From: Corylus avellana
Taxonomy: Eukaryota > Streptophyta > Magnoliopsida > Fagales > Betulaceae
Direction of reading: 5' to 3'
DNA length: 64,000 nt
NCBI RefSeq assembly: GCF_901000735.1
Contig: NC_081542.1
Location: 16,717,577 to 16,781,576 of the forward strand
In this document: piece by piece, positions 53,100 through 64,000 of the stretch
Position numbering within the stretch: position 1 is the first letter of the stretch
Layout of the letters: every line of letters begins with the position of its first letter
The notes under the pieces: generated by a model
The model's database searches: none
What the model saw: only the letters and a program-made list of their open reading frames with translations
Told to the model about the DNA's origin: nothing
Position numbers and translations under genes: made by a program

Positions 53100-56000
53100 A
53101 TGGTGGTGCCTTCTCCCACCCCAATAAGATTAACCAAGAAAACAAAGGCGGTTGGGGTGCCGACCATTGATCTTTCTCTCAACAGGTCAATGCTATCTGA
53201 GCTAGTGGTGAGTGCCTGCGAAGAATTTGGCTTCTTCAAAGTGGTTAACCATGGGGTGTCGAATGAGATAGTTACGAGGATGGAGGAGGAAGGGGCGGAG
53301 TTTTTCTGCAAACCGGCGGCGGAGAAGAAGCGAGCGGGGCCAGCTAGTCCTTTTGGTTATGGGTGCAAAAACATTGGCCCCAATGGCGATATGGGTGAGC
53401 TTGAATACCTTCTTCTTCACACAAATCCTCTCTCTATTTCTGAAAGATCCATGGCTGTCTCCAATGACCCTACGAAATTCAGGTGACACCTCACATCTTT
53501 CTTCTTCTTCTTCTTTCTTGTGTTTGGAACTTTTTGGACATTATTTAAGTTACGTATTCACAAATGCAACAATGTTAAAAAAGAAGAAACAAAAACAGAA
53601 AAAGACATGAGAGAGAACACAAACACAATGCTTCTGTTTTGTGTTTCTTTTGTGCCCAACAGGTTCGCGGGTTTCATGGTTAGGATTAATGTGGCATGTT
53701 TGGTTCATTTTGTTTGAATTGTTATTTAATTAAATTAATGCTGAATATAAATAAATAATGAGGCAGGGACATATATATTGTAAAATATAATAAAAATAGA
53801 TAAAAGGAACTACTCTGAGACCTGAGTACATGTTACCTGGCCTGTAAAGAATTGGAGATCTAATTAATTAATTAAATTAATCTTGCTGATGAAATGGTGG
53901 GGAAGATTTGTTTAGTAGTGTACGTTTGGCATCCTAGAAAAGGACGTCTTTCCTTTATGAGAAAAGAAAGCATATATATATATATATATATATATTAATC
54001 GAACATAAAATATAAATAAATTATTAATTTCAGAGTTTGGCCTTCTTTTTTATTGAGTGTTTTGATTTAAAGGAAGAAATTGCTAGTTGAAAGAAGGAGT
54101 TGGACGTCTTTCTTTCTTTCTTTCTTTCATTGATTCCAATGATTCCATGGTACTTGATGTCTGATAAAGGTTTGAGCACATAGAAGAAATAAAGTGGACT
54201 TTTCTTTTGTTTTGATGTCTACGGCTGTTTATAATAGAGCCAAGCGTGCGATATTGTATACCTAGCTGCTAGCTATAGGCTATATATTGGCCTAAAAGCT
54301 GTTGGGCCCCAAGTCTAAGTGTCTAACACCCACTTTTCTGCCACAGAAAATCTAAGCTCTGACAAATCGCTACCAAACGTGCAACCCCAATCGATGGGAA
54401 ATCATCTCGGTTGAGATTCCAATTTTTACCCCCCCGGCCCATTCCCACCGGTCCTTTTTTTTTTTTTTTTTTTTTTTTTAATTATTAATAATTTGGATAT
54501 AAAATATAAAAGAACACTTACGAGATATACTTATCCTAATAGACCGGTGATAGGTAGAGATTTACTTATCTTAATAGACGGGTGATAGGTAGAATGTCCA
54601 AAACTTGTTTTTATATTGCTAATAATTTAGGCAACCATTTTTATTTTGAAAACAGAAGACTAAAGGAAGAACGAAAAATGTCAACAAACAAAGCAAAGCC
54701 CTAATTCTTGTTTCAACTCTTTTTGAGTTTGGCTTACTTGTAGCCAAAAAATAATTTTTTTTTTTGGGTGCAAAAACTAAACGGTGGAAATTGTAAGATT
54801 CGAGAATAATTACAATTATTTTCCGATCAAAAGCAATTTTTTAATGTTTATTTTTACAGCGAAAGATTTCTAGTAATTTTTTCACCGGTAGCAAGCGAAA
54901 CCCGAAAGTAAATAAAGGGAAAAACTTTGCTTTTATGTGTGTGAGCCACCATTGTAACAAACAAGCATGGCATGGCTCTTTCAATTCGAAAATTTGTAGG
55001 GACTATAAGTCTATAATATTGTAGGAGCTCAAAGTAGAGTAACAATTGTAAGAAGAATCCAACCTCAACCATATCTTTCCAAAGATTTTTTCTGTGAATA
55101 TATATGCTATTGAAGTAGAGTAAATGATTATATACATATGAAGCATGCCATGTGAAAGTTGGCACCATATTCCTTGAATCTTGCCTGCCCAAGTCTCTGT
55201 TAAAGGGATTTCATTGAGAAAGAGAAACACAATATCCAAATACTTGTGCTAGCTGTGCTTGCCATGGCATGGCCCCCATTTAGAAATGACCCCCACTAGC
55301 TGGTAAGGATATAATTACTTGTATGAAGACAACAAAGAAAGAAATCAATAACTTCACAATCAAATCAAGAAAATGTGTTCAACCTTCCACGTGTTCCAAT
55401 TGAAATTTGGGATTCAAGTAACGGCGACACTTTTTACTGTATAAAGAATTTCACAGGTCAGGACAAATTTTTTCATTGACCGCATGAATTGTTAACAGTA
55501 ACTATGAAAAAGTTTTTATAGGGCTCACTTGCCCCAAACCAAAAGGTAGGCGATCAACATTTGTTTGGATATAAGGGTCTCATTTTAACTCTCTTACATT
55601 TGCGGCCCAAATTGACATTTATTTTTAAAATATGTCATTTATACACACATTTTCAATAAATTGAATTTTATATATATATTAAAAAAATATATATATTTTG
55701 AAGAAAAATTTGTTGGAAATAATAATGTTCTTTTGGGTAGAATGACATTTTTTTTTTTTTTTCATTTTTTGTTTGCAGTGATAGTGTAAATAATTACATA
55801 CAAGCAGTGAAGGAACTAGCATGTGAGATTCTTGATCTAATGGCTGAAGGCCTATGGACCCGCGATAAGTGCGCCTTCAGTAGGCTCATCAGAGATGTCG
55901 ATAGTGACTCACTTCTCAGGCTCAATCACTATCCTCCGATGAATGATATCAATGATTGGGATCCATCACCAAAACTTTATCAGTGTACAAACAATCGGAT

Positions 56001-56876
56001 AGGATTTGGGGAACATTCTGACCCTCAGATCTTGACCATCTTGCGATCCAACGACGTGTGTGGCCTTCAAATATCTTTGAAGGACGGGTTGTGGGTCCCA
56101 GTCCCTCCTGATCCCCGTGAGTTCTGTGTTTTCGTCGGCGACGCTCTGCAGGTTGGTAATAATCAAATGAATAGTCAAATTGAGGTTTTTAACAGTTTTA
56201 CTGCTGTTCAAATTGTTAATAATTTAAATAGTAAATAGGAAAGAACTTTGATCAAATTCATTTGCCCCAACAGATTTCAAATTATCTGTTCACTTATTGA
56301 GACGTTTGAGTTTCATAAAAACTCTCTTACATTTACATTAATAAAAATAAAAAAATAAAAAAACTTAAAATTTTGGGTTAAAAAAAACTATTTTAAACAT
56401 CATAATAAAAGTTAAAATAACAAGAAAAAATAATAATAATCAAAGTAAGCCGCTTTTAGAAGTGAGATGGTAACTTTTTATTTTACTAATCAACGACTTT
56501 GAGTGGGGTAATAATTACATACTTGATTAAAAATACACATAAAAATTACAGTGCTCTAAGTAGAGATTAAGTGTAATCTACTCACATAATTTTTATATTG
56601 ACAATGAAGGCTTTGACAAATGGGAGACTATTGAGCGTGAGACACAGGGCATTGGCAAACTCAGTGAAGCCAAGAATGTCAATGATGTACTTCGGGGCTC
56701 CATCCCCTAACGAATGGATTTTTCCGTTGCCGGAGTTAGTCTCACCGGAGAATCCAAGTCTCTATAAGCCCTTCACTTGGGAGGAATACAAGAAAGCTGC
56801 ATATTCCCTCCGATTGGGAGATTCCCGTCTCGACCTCTTCAAGATTCATTCAGCTGATCATCATAAAAATCAATGA
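53100..56876 (+). CDS. Gibberellin 2-beta-dioxygenase (class I C19-GA2ox), copy 2
   Basis: Second complete gene, exons 53100-53482, 55779-56151 and 56610-56876, again 340 residues. The translated exons are identical to copy 1; I see only two silent changes, both in proline codons of exon 3 (56702 and 56732). Iron ligands H207, D209 and H264 and the 2-oxoglutarate residues R274 and S276 are intact. Promoter and leader are the same as copy 1 up to the ATG, so expression would be expected to be alike. Intron 1 differs in its C-rich tract and a longer TA run (53971-53994). If the duplication is real, the plant has a doubled dose of this enzyme; if it is an assembly artefact, these are two alleles. 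Confidence 0.93.
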
Positions 56877-58017
56877 AATTGAATCATTATGCAATCTTGT
56901 ACCATTGATAGGACACGGGTCAGAAATAGGAGGAAAAAAGAAATTATTTGGGTGGTATATAGCTAGGCCTCATTTCAAGTTATAGAGACTTCAACTTGTG
57001 GGGACATTTTTGCTTCCAGCACCTTTCCTATTATTTATGCTAGAGTAAATATCATTTATTTACCTCCTTCTGGTTATGGATAATTATAAATTAACTTCGT
57101 TGTCTTTTAGAAATTATGGAAAATTATTAATTTATAATTTGTGGGAAATACGTTTGTTAACTTTTTTTCTTACCAAGTAAAAAAAACATATAACAAACAA
57201 CTCAAAATACAAAGCATTCCTCAAAACACAAAAGAGCTCATCCTACCGCGTTGATATGGAAATGTACGTGCATCAGCTTTTTGAATTTTCTTTTCTTAAC
57301 AAGGGTTGATGGGCATAGCCACATCAAACTAATGAGATTAATGTGATCGTAGGGTGTAGTATGTATCATTAATTACTCGACACTAAAAACTATTTTTTAC
57401 TTTTATGTCAAATCAAAATACGTTTTTTGAACAATAAAATAAAATACACTATCCCAAACTGAATCCGGGTCTTCAACAATTGCCAAAAACTCATTCGAAC
57501 AAGTGAGCTTATAAATTTTTTTCACATTTATTATCCAAATTACTATCGATCTAGACCATAAAATTTCAGAAAGTATCTTCCTCCAGAACAAGTTAAAACA
57601 ACTACCCTATTATGTTGTGATTTCTTTTTTGTGGAAATTATTTTCCTCAAGGCTGCCCCACATGTCAATGTTGATTGATTTTCTATCTCAATAGTACGAT
57701 ATGCACTTCTAGCTTGCTTTCAAGAGGACAAACATTCCTCTTGAAATATATGTGGCGTATATATAATCAATTATATATATAAATAGATCTAGTTTTTAGT
57801 GGACTATATAGTACTTGCGTCTCTGTCCGACACTTTCTTGTCGCACGCATGCGTGGTTGCCTTGATCATTGATTTAAGTAGGTATACCTAGGAAAATAAC
57901 ACGATACCAAAGTCTTAGTTCAAAAGTTGGTCTAGAAATTGGTCTTGTGTCACGATCATTTTACCAATTACGTTCAAAAATTTAGGTTTTGATACGGACA
58001 TTTCTTTATATATTAGC

Positions 58018-58058
<41 letters not shown>

Positions 58059-59831
58059 CCAGCTATCTTGCTAGGGTATGATGATCAATATTGATAGATT
58101 CTACTAATTTTTGATGTCCCACTAACTTACAATCAACTAGAAGAAGAAAGCATTCAACACACACTGAGGAGAGAGGCCCTCTCCTGGCTAAAGAGATTGA
58201 TCGAAAACTTAATTGCCTCCATTCAGTCTCACCAACTATGACAAAGATTAATCAAAGTCAGAGGTTGTTCTATCAGCAAGAAGAGGTTTCTTGAGAGAGA
58301 GCTCTTTGATCAATAATGAAAGTTAGGTTTGAAAATAATGATCAGAACCTTTTTTAATCAATTCCTTAGTTCTTCAGCCAGACTTTTGGAATATATTAAA
58401 TATATGTTTCTGATTATGACCCATCTCATAATTCACAACACCCGGCCCATATTCAAAATGAGCGTTGAAATATTAATTAAATGATTAATTTCAACATAAT
58501 TTTTATCCGATTACGTTTTTGAATTTAACAATATATATATAGGTGGTAAATCAGATTATTGAGATTATTTGATTCCATCAATGTTTGAAGATAACCATCT
58601 GTCTCTCATGACTCATGAGGTTGTCCAACGCTCATTGACTCATGCAATTATGTAAAAGAAGATAGATGGCTGGCCAACTTCTCAGAATACTTGTATGGCA
58701 AGAATTGCATGAAATCAAGAAACTCACTTTCAAAATATTTCTTAGTACACAAACATATATATATATATGCTGCATGAAGAAGCTACTTTTTTGGGTTTTT
58801 CAGATTCCAATTTTGCCCATTAGTCCATCCAACTTATTTTTAGTTGGTAACGCTAGCTACACTTCATTCCTATTTATCACAGTCATTTCACATTTACGCA
58901 GGGCCGACTCAATACATTTTGAGAACTAAGACGACAAGTTAAAAAAAAAAAAAAAAAAAAAGCATTTTTCTTATTTTTAAAGGAATTATTTCGAATTCAC
59001 TTTAATTTTTATGATATATAAGATGAATCATCACATGATCAGGACATATGTAGCATAATTAGCATTGAATGTTAAATCAATCCATGTGGTCATGCAAATG
59101 ATCCAATTGGTAATTGAGATCAAAATTTATTTCTGTCCCTTTTAACTTTCTGATCGGAATTTTGGTTGCTTAATGCTTTTTGCCCAACGGCAACAAATCT
59201 CTACCCACAGTACTGTAATTGAATATTATTATTATTTTCATTCTCTCAATTCTCCCCAAGAATAGAACGTTTAAAGTTTGAAAAATGGGTTGTATTTAAG
59301 AATGTCTTTAATATTATTTGATTCCTTTATTTAATGCTATCAATTTTGTAAGCTAGCCTTATTTCATTTCAAGAATGAAATGTTGGAGAATTATGTTTTT
59401 AGGAGAATCAAATGATATTAATGCTTTTCTAATTACTTATTTACCATAATTAGGGGGCCTTAATTAAAGAATATTGACTACAATTAGGCTTTTAAATATT
59501 TTTTTATGAAAAACAAAATCCTTATTCATTGAGGATCTTATTTAATACCTTAGACGGCCGCCTAATGGTGGGGAAACTTCCCTCCTAAATGTACTAAATA
59601 AATACTCTTTATTTCAAATTGATCATTTTCCTAATGGTGGAGCCAACCCTGATTTGACGTGTTTTAAGTATTTTTCTTTAATTTTTTGAAGCGACGGTAA
59701 AAACCACTATCAAAATTCCCTCGACTTTCCGGCCACCTAATTTTCATCAAGAAAATGTAAGAGGGTATCTTCGTAATATCATTAATGCTCCGAAAATTAT
59801 TTTTTTAAGGAAACAAGAAGCACATATTTGG
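56877..59831. other. Between GA2ox copy 2 and the hairpin MITE, no gene
   Basis: Counterpart of 31524-34535. The (AT)n run at 58021-58056 has the same length as in copy 1, while the other, at about 58530-58541, is about 27 bases shorter. Confidence 0.4.
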
Positions 59832-60004
59832 AGAGTGATGATACACAACACGCCGGCATGCATGAACAGTCATGCACGGCTAATTTTGTTTTTTTTTTAA
59901 TAATTATAATATTAAAATATTATATTTTATTATTTTAAAATATTAAATCACCCGGGCATGCATGACTGTTCATGCACATCCGGCATGATGTTTAACATCA
60001 CTCT
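59832..60004. mobile_element. Hairpin (fold-back) MITE, copy 2
   Basis: Same length (173 bases) and arms as 34536-34708, at an offset of exactly 25296. Confidence 0.6.
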
Positions 60005-60192
60005 TGCTTGGATCTTATTCAATGATTTTTTGTTTTTTGTTTTTTTTATTATTATTATTTTTGGAAATTCTTATTCAATGATTCAGTGGGGTAGTTAAGG
60101 AGATGTTGAGCTATATATATATATATATAAAGAAGGGTGTGAGGAGGCTCATCTTCATGAAGCCTATTGTCCCTGAGGCTTAGGATCGAAAA

Positions 60193-60426
60193 ATGGCGTC
60201 GCTAGTGTTACTATTGGGAGCAATACTGAGACGCTGCCAAAACGACATCTTTCCCTGCGACTGGACGACGTCGTCGGAGGTCAAATACGACACGAATCAC
60301 GATGTGGGAAATCATGGGAATGCACCCTCCGATGACTACGTTGGAAGTATTGTCAGCAAGGTCGACGATTACGAGGATGCCCACACCTGGAAAATAGCTG
60401 AGTCCTGCGTTTGGCCTAATTATTAG
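60193..60426 (+). CDS. Hypothetical 77-residue protein, copy 2
   Basis: Same ORF as 34897-35130, with one residue changed (KIAESC here, KIDESC in copy 1) and one silent leucine change. The leader, the 8-codon upstream ORF (60157-60183) and the TATA-like tract are conserved. No recognised family. Confidence 0.4.
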   Translation: MASLVLLLGAILRRCQNDIFPCDWTTSSEVKYDTNHDVGNHGNAPSDDYVGSIVSKVDDYEDAHTWKIAESCVWPNY

Positions 60427-61028
60427 AAACAATATTTAATTTCCCTACCTCTTGTTTGTTCTTAATTCCTTAACCTCATATTATCCATCTTTTCAATTGT
60501 ATAAACACTCTTGTTGATGGGTTAATTAATTAAGTATTCCTAGTTTATCTAGCTAGAGGCAGAATAACATGTACGACGTCGTTAATTAGCAAATTTTCCC
60601 ATGTTCTGTTTCTGTACTGGGGGATAGAATAAGCATCATCATGATTTTATATATTGTTTCTTCTAGTATTTAGGGTCAAAGACATTAACATTTTTAAGGA
60701 AAAATTTTGAAAATTTCATGACTTATTGGCAGCCAAGAAAAGCACCGGCAATGACGATTTATGTCGGGCCGCCGGAAAATTATGCGCGGGTAAAAGCTAG
60801 CTGTATTTTTAAGTGATTATGAGGTAACACTGTTCTAATTGTTTTGAGACAAATTAATTAATCTAAAAATCCTCATATGCTAAATATTTATTTTTGGGCC
60901 GTCTCACATCATACATAAATTGCCAATAATTTTCAAGAATATTCAAGTTTGAGGAATATATATGGTTGACCATGCACACATGCATTAGAAAGGTGATGGT
61001 TGAAGCAAAAGAAAAAGATTATAATCAC

Positions 61029-63375
61029 CTAATATTGTCCTATGAGCCAAGAATCGCCTTCAACATAATGAGTCCCAATAAAAGGCTTGGCCTCTTCATC
61101 CCCAAGCATTCGAGCCCAAGGCACCCTTCCTGTGAAGTTGGCTCCTGGTCCACTGCACTTGTATTCTCCGTAATACACTTTACTACAACAAAACAAAGAA
61201 GAGCACACTTATGATTAACTCTAGGGCAAGAGCCCGTTTGCTTTTAACGGTTTCAAAATGTGCGGTCTAAAAAAACTAGTGATTAATTTCAAAACGTAGT
61301 AAACGGTTCAATGAATCAACTTACTAATCGCGATTTTGATCGCCCCAATCGCTCCACCCTTGGGGAAGAACAATCTTGTCCAAGAAAGTAAATGAGAAAA
61401 TGACCCTGGAATAATCACCCCAAGCTCTACCAAGGTAAATATGGCCACTCCCTGTTACCACACCATCTTTGAAGGAAAACCCACTTGACAATGAGGCATT
61501 TGTGCGTTTTTGGGCTGTGAGGGAGGCCACCTTCTCGGCTGTGGAATTTAGATAGCAGTTCTGCCCATGTATAGAAAATAGGCTTAATTGTCAGTCATCC
61601 TATCTATCAATTGTGTTGGGCTATAACCCCTATCAAATTCTAAATTTGAGCCTGGCCTTTTGAAGTGTTAACTTGAAAAATCCTTGGATTGGATTCTCGG
61701 GTTATTCTACTATTGATTAAATGATCAAATTTATTAATTTAAACTATTAAAAAAAATGATGATTTAATATGGTATTAGAGCAAAGATCTCGAGTTCAAAT
61801 TTTATCTCCGTAATTTTTAATCATTTAATTAAAGTATTAATTAAATGTTTAAATTTATTTATTTTTTTCCTATAAACTTAAGCTTTTAGGTTGAGTGGTG
61901 ATTTAATGTAGTATTAGAATAAAAGTCCTGGATTTGAATCTTATACCTGTCAAGTCATCCCTATTTCAGTTAAATATTTTACGTGTTAAGCCTTTCTTAT
62001 TAAAGGAGAGTGAGTTTGAACCCACAAGTAAGAGGCAGTGTTAAAGTATTAATTAAATAACGAAATATACCCTTTGCTTAAGCATTTCGAGTGTAAGGAA
62101 TTTTGATGAGAGGCTTCCGATGAAGCTCACTTTGTGACGTTCCACATTGTTTGGGTATGAAAAAAATGATATGTTTATATGAAATATACTCTTTCTAAAT
62201 GGTATGAGGCATTTTGGGGGTAAATCCAATAATAAAACCGTGCAGGCTTGGCCCAAAGCGGTGCACAAGCCCATGAGGGTCGTCAGCAAGATTGTAACGT
62301 CCTACATTGCCTGGGCATGGAAAAGATGATGTGTTTATATGGAATATACTCTCTCTAAATGGTATGAGGCCTTTTGGGGGTAAACCCAATAATAAAACTG
62401 TGCGGGCTTGGCCCAAAACGGACAATATCATACCACCTAAAGCAGGGGTGTTACATATGATATCAGAGCCATAGCCTAGCCTGAGATGGGAGGAGCGTGC
62501 ACAAGCCCATGAGGGTCACCAGCGAGATTGTGATGTCCCACATGAAAAAGATGATGTGTTTATATGGAATATACTCTCTCTAAATGGTAGGAGGCATTTT
62601 GGAGGTAAACCCAATAATAAAACCGTGCGGACTTGACCCAAAGCGGACAATAGTATACCACTTGAAACAAGGGTGTTACACACTCAGTGCTCATGGTGAT
62701 TTAACAATCACTATGCCTAAATTATAAAGAATTTTTTGCAATTGTGAGAGGTTTCATTAAACTCATTTGAAATTAACCTGACTGAATATGGGTTTGAATA
62801 TGGGTTTCATCGGAAGACTCACAATCAGGGGGCAAAACTACATCCCATATTTCCCCAAAACTTTTAAAACATTCCCTTAGAATTTTTTAGAATTTTTAAA
62901 AAAATTAGAATATGCCCCTTCTAATTTTTTTATTTTATACTTCTGCCTCCCAAACTATGATCGCTAGTTTCGCCCTCGCTCACAATATTGTTGGGGCATG
63001 TGACCTCCAAATAAACCCTATGGAAGGTTTCTAACAATTGCAAAGATCCGGTGCGGGATATCCACCTACAAAAGTCGAGTCCTGAGCTGGCTAGCACCAC
63101 CTAGCTAGGCCTGGGGCCAGCCCATAATCCCATTGAATCATTGATATGGGGTACCCTAATGATTGACTGACCTCATAAAGGGATCTGCCATAGCCGAAGA
63201 TGAAGTCCACTGAGCCCTGGACATAGCAATTCTTGAAGTAGTGCATTCCCTTGTGGTCATAGAGTGTGTCTTGAGCCCCATAGAAACTGCAGTTATAGAA
63301 TGCAGCCTTGGTCCCTGAAATGCGAAGCGCCACGCCTTGTCCTCCAATGGATCCAATGTCATGTGAAGCTGTGTT
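61029..63375 (-). CDS. Pectin methylesterase, copy 2 (exons 3-5; exons 1-2 beyond window)
   Basis: Minus-strand exons 63172-63375, 61325-61560 and 61029-61182 correspond to exons 3-5 of copy 1 with the same splice borders. Catalytic residues Q, Q, D and D ([28 protein letters not shown]) and R (YLGRAWG) are present. Exon 3 is unchanged, exon 4 has one silent change, and exon 5 has two amino-acid changes (GTHYVEG for GTHFVEG, and SWLIGQY for SWLMGQY) plus two silent ones. Exons 1-2, with the signal peptide, lie past 64000 if the copy is complete. Intron 3 holds a fuller TRIM-like element than copy 1. Confidence 0.88.
62133..62680. mobile_element. TRIM-like element with three LTR units in pectinesterase intron 3, copy 2
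   Basis: LTR-like units begin at 62133 (TGTGACGTTCCACATTG), 62294 (TGTAACGTCC) and 62529 (TGTGATGTCCCACAT). The second and third end GTGTTACA at 62455 and 62680. Two bases after 62455 lies TGATATCAGAGCC (62458-62470), close to the initiator-methionine tRNA primer site TGGTATCAGAGC. The block GTGCACAAGCCCATGAGGGT precedes both the second and the third unit. Flanks CACTT (62128-62132) and CACTC (62681-62685) look like a 5-bp target duplication. Internal sequence is under 80 bases and non-coding. Confidence 0.75.
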
Positions 63376-64000
63376 CTACATTTACACATATTTATTTAAC
63401 AAAACAAAATTTAAAATTTTCTGTGACAAACAAAATCAAAGATTAAGAAAGGAAAAAAGAAAAAAAGAAAAAAAAAAAAAAAAGGATTAATTGCATTTTG
63501 ACACAAGAATATGACGTAGATCATGGTGCATTGGAGGTTCGAACGAGATTTGAATATTTTATCAATTTTCAAATCACGATTACTCAGAGCTTTAGTTGAC
63601 TTAGGGAAAAGTTGTGAATCTGTTGTTGTTTGTCATTGTGATCTTATTACGTCACGGTGCATCATAGTAGGATCCATTAGAAATAAATTATCTTTATTTC
63701 ATTTCACTTGAAATTGAAAGATGGATGGGGCCATGCCTGCAGCCTCCCTCCTCTCATAGAAAAAATTGTTAATATTAAAGAAAATGTTGACATATTTAGG
63801 GTCCTTTTTAATCCTAGCTTTATTAATTATGATAGTCTCCTTTTAGAAGAAAATTTAATACAGTCTGGCCCTCCCCAATTCCGTCTATGTAATTGAAAGG
63901 GTGCGTGCCTGGTTGTAATAGTAAAATACATCAAAAGTTATACACAGAGAGAGAAAAAAGAACAAAAATAGGAAGATAAAGCAAAAGTTGACAAAAGAAA

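Larger units (their letters stand above)
47969..64000 (+). repeat. Segmental duplication, copy 2 (cut at both ends by gap and window)
   Basis: Starts directly after the N run and parallels 22554-38565 in the same orientation to the last base of the window. Differences are scattered single bases, microsatellite lengths, the SINE head deletion, the intron-1 C-tract and the TRIM structure. Identity is roughly 98-99 percent by eye, not computed. Confidence 0.95.

Overview
This is nuclear DNA of a dicotyledonous flowering plant. It is AT-rich, its genes are split by GT/AG introns, and it is full of MITEs, SINEs and a LINE. The repeat style and the gene families suggest a woody eudicot, possibly Fagales-like, but the species cannot be fixed from the sequence alone. 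A run of exactly 100 N at 47869-47968 marks a scaffold join of unknown size.

Layout. Bases 1-173 are the 3' end of a gibberellin 2-oxidase whose last codons come from exon 1 of the same family. Bases 755-853 hold a broken S-adenosylmethionine synthetase fragment. Bases 982-6396 are a long-TIR Mutator-like element with a perfect 9-bp target duplication; it carries exon pieces of a WEB-family coiled-coil gene and a nested, 5'-truncated LINE. Bases 8308-14537 are a decayed CIP111-type AAA-ATPase gene with frameshifts, a lost splice donor, a lost exon and two D2 deletions. Bases 14538-22553 are gene-free and rich in repeats: a MULE-type MITE, a 65-bp perfect tandem duplication, a GTCCGGAC-rich 61-bp array and a roughly 149-bp array.

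From 22554 to at least 38565 comes a segment that reappears after the gap, from 47969 to the window end, about 25.4 kb downstream in the same orientation and nearly identical. Each copy holds, in order: a tRNA-derived SINE, a complete class-I C19 gibberellin 2-oxidase gene (three exons, 340 residues, plus strand), a hairpin MITE, an unrecognised 77-codon ORF, and a secreted pectin methylesterase gene on the minus strand with a small TRIM-like element in intron 3. The first pectinesterase copy is complete (five exons, 382 residues); the second is cut by the window end. The two GA2ox proteins are identical (two synonymous changes seen). The pectinesterase copies differ at two residues in the last exon. 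Bases 39870-47868 lie between the copies and show only repeats.

Function. GA2ox inactivates bioactive gibberellins and their C19 precursors; the pectinesterase demethylesterifies cell-wall homogalacturonan. Both bear on growth and wall extensibility, but their adjacency may be only the result of segmental duplication. The near-identity of the copies, together with the 100-N gap, means that a haplotype (false) duplication must be considered alongside a real tandem duplication.
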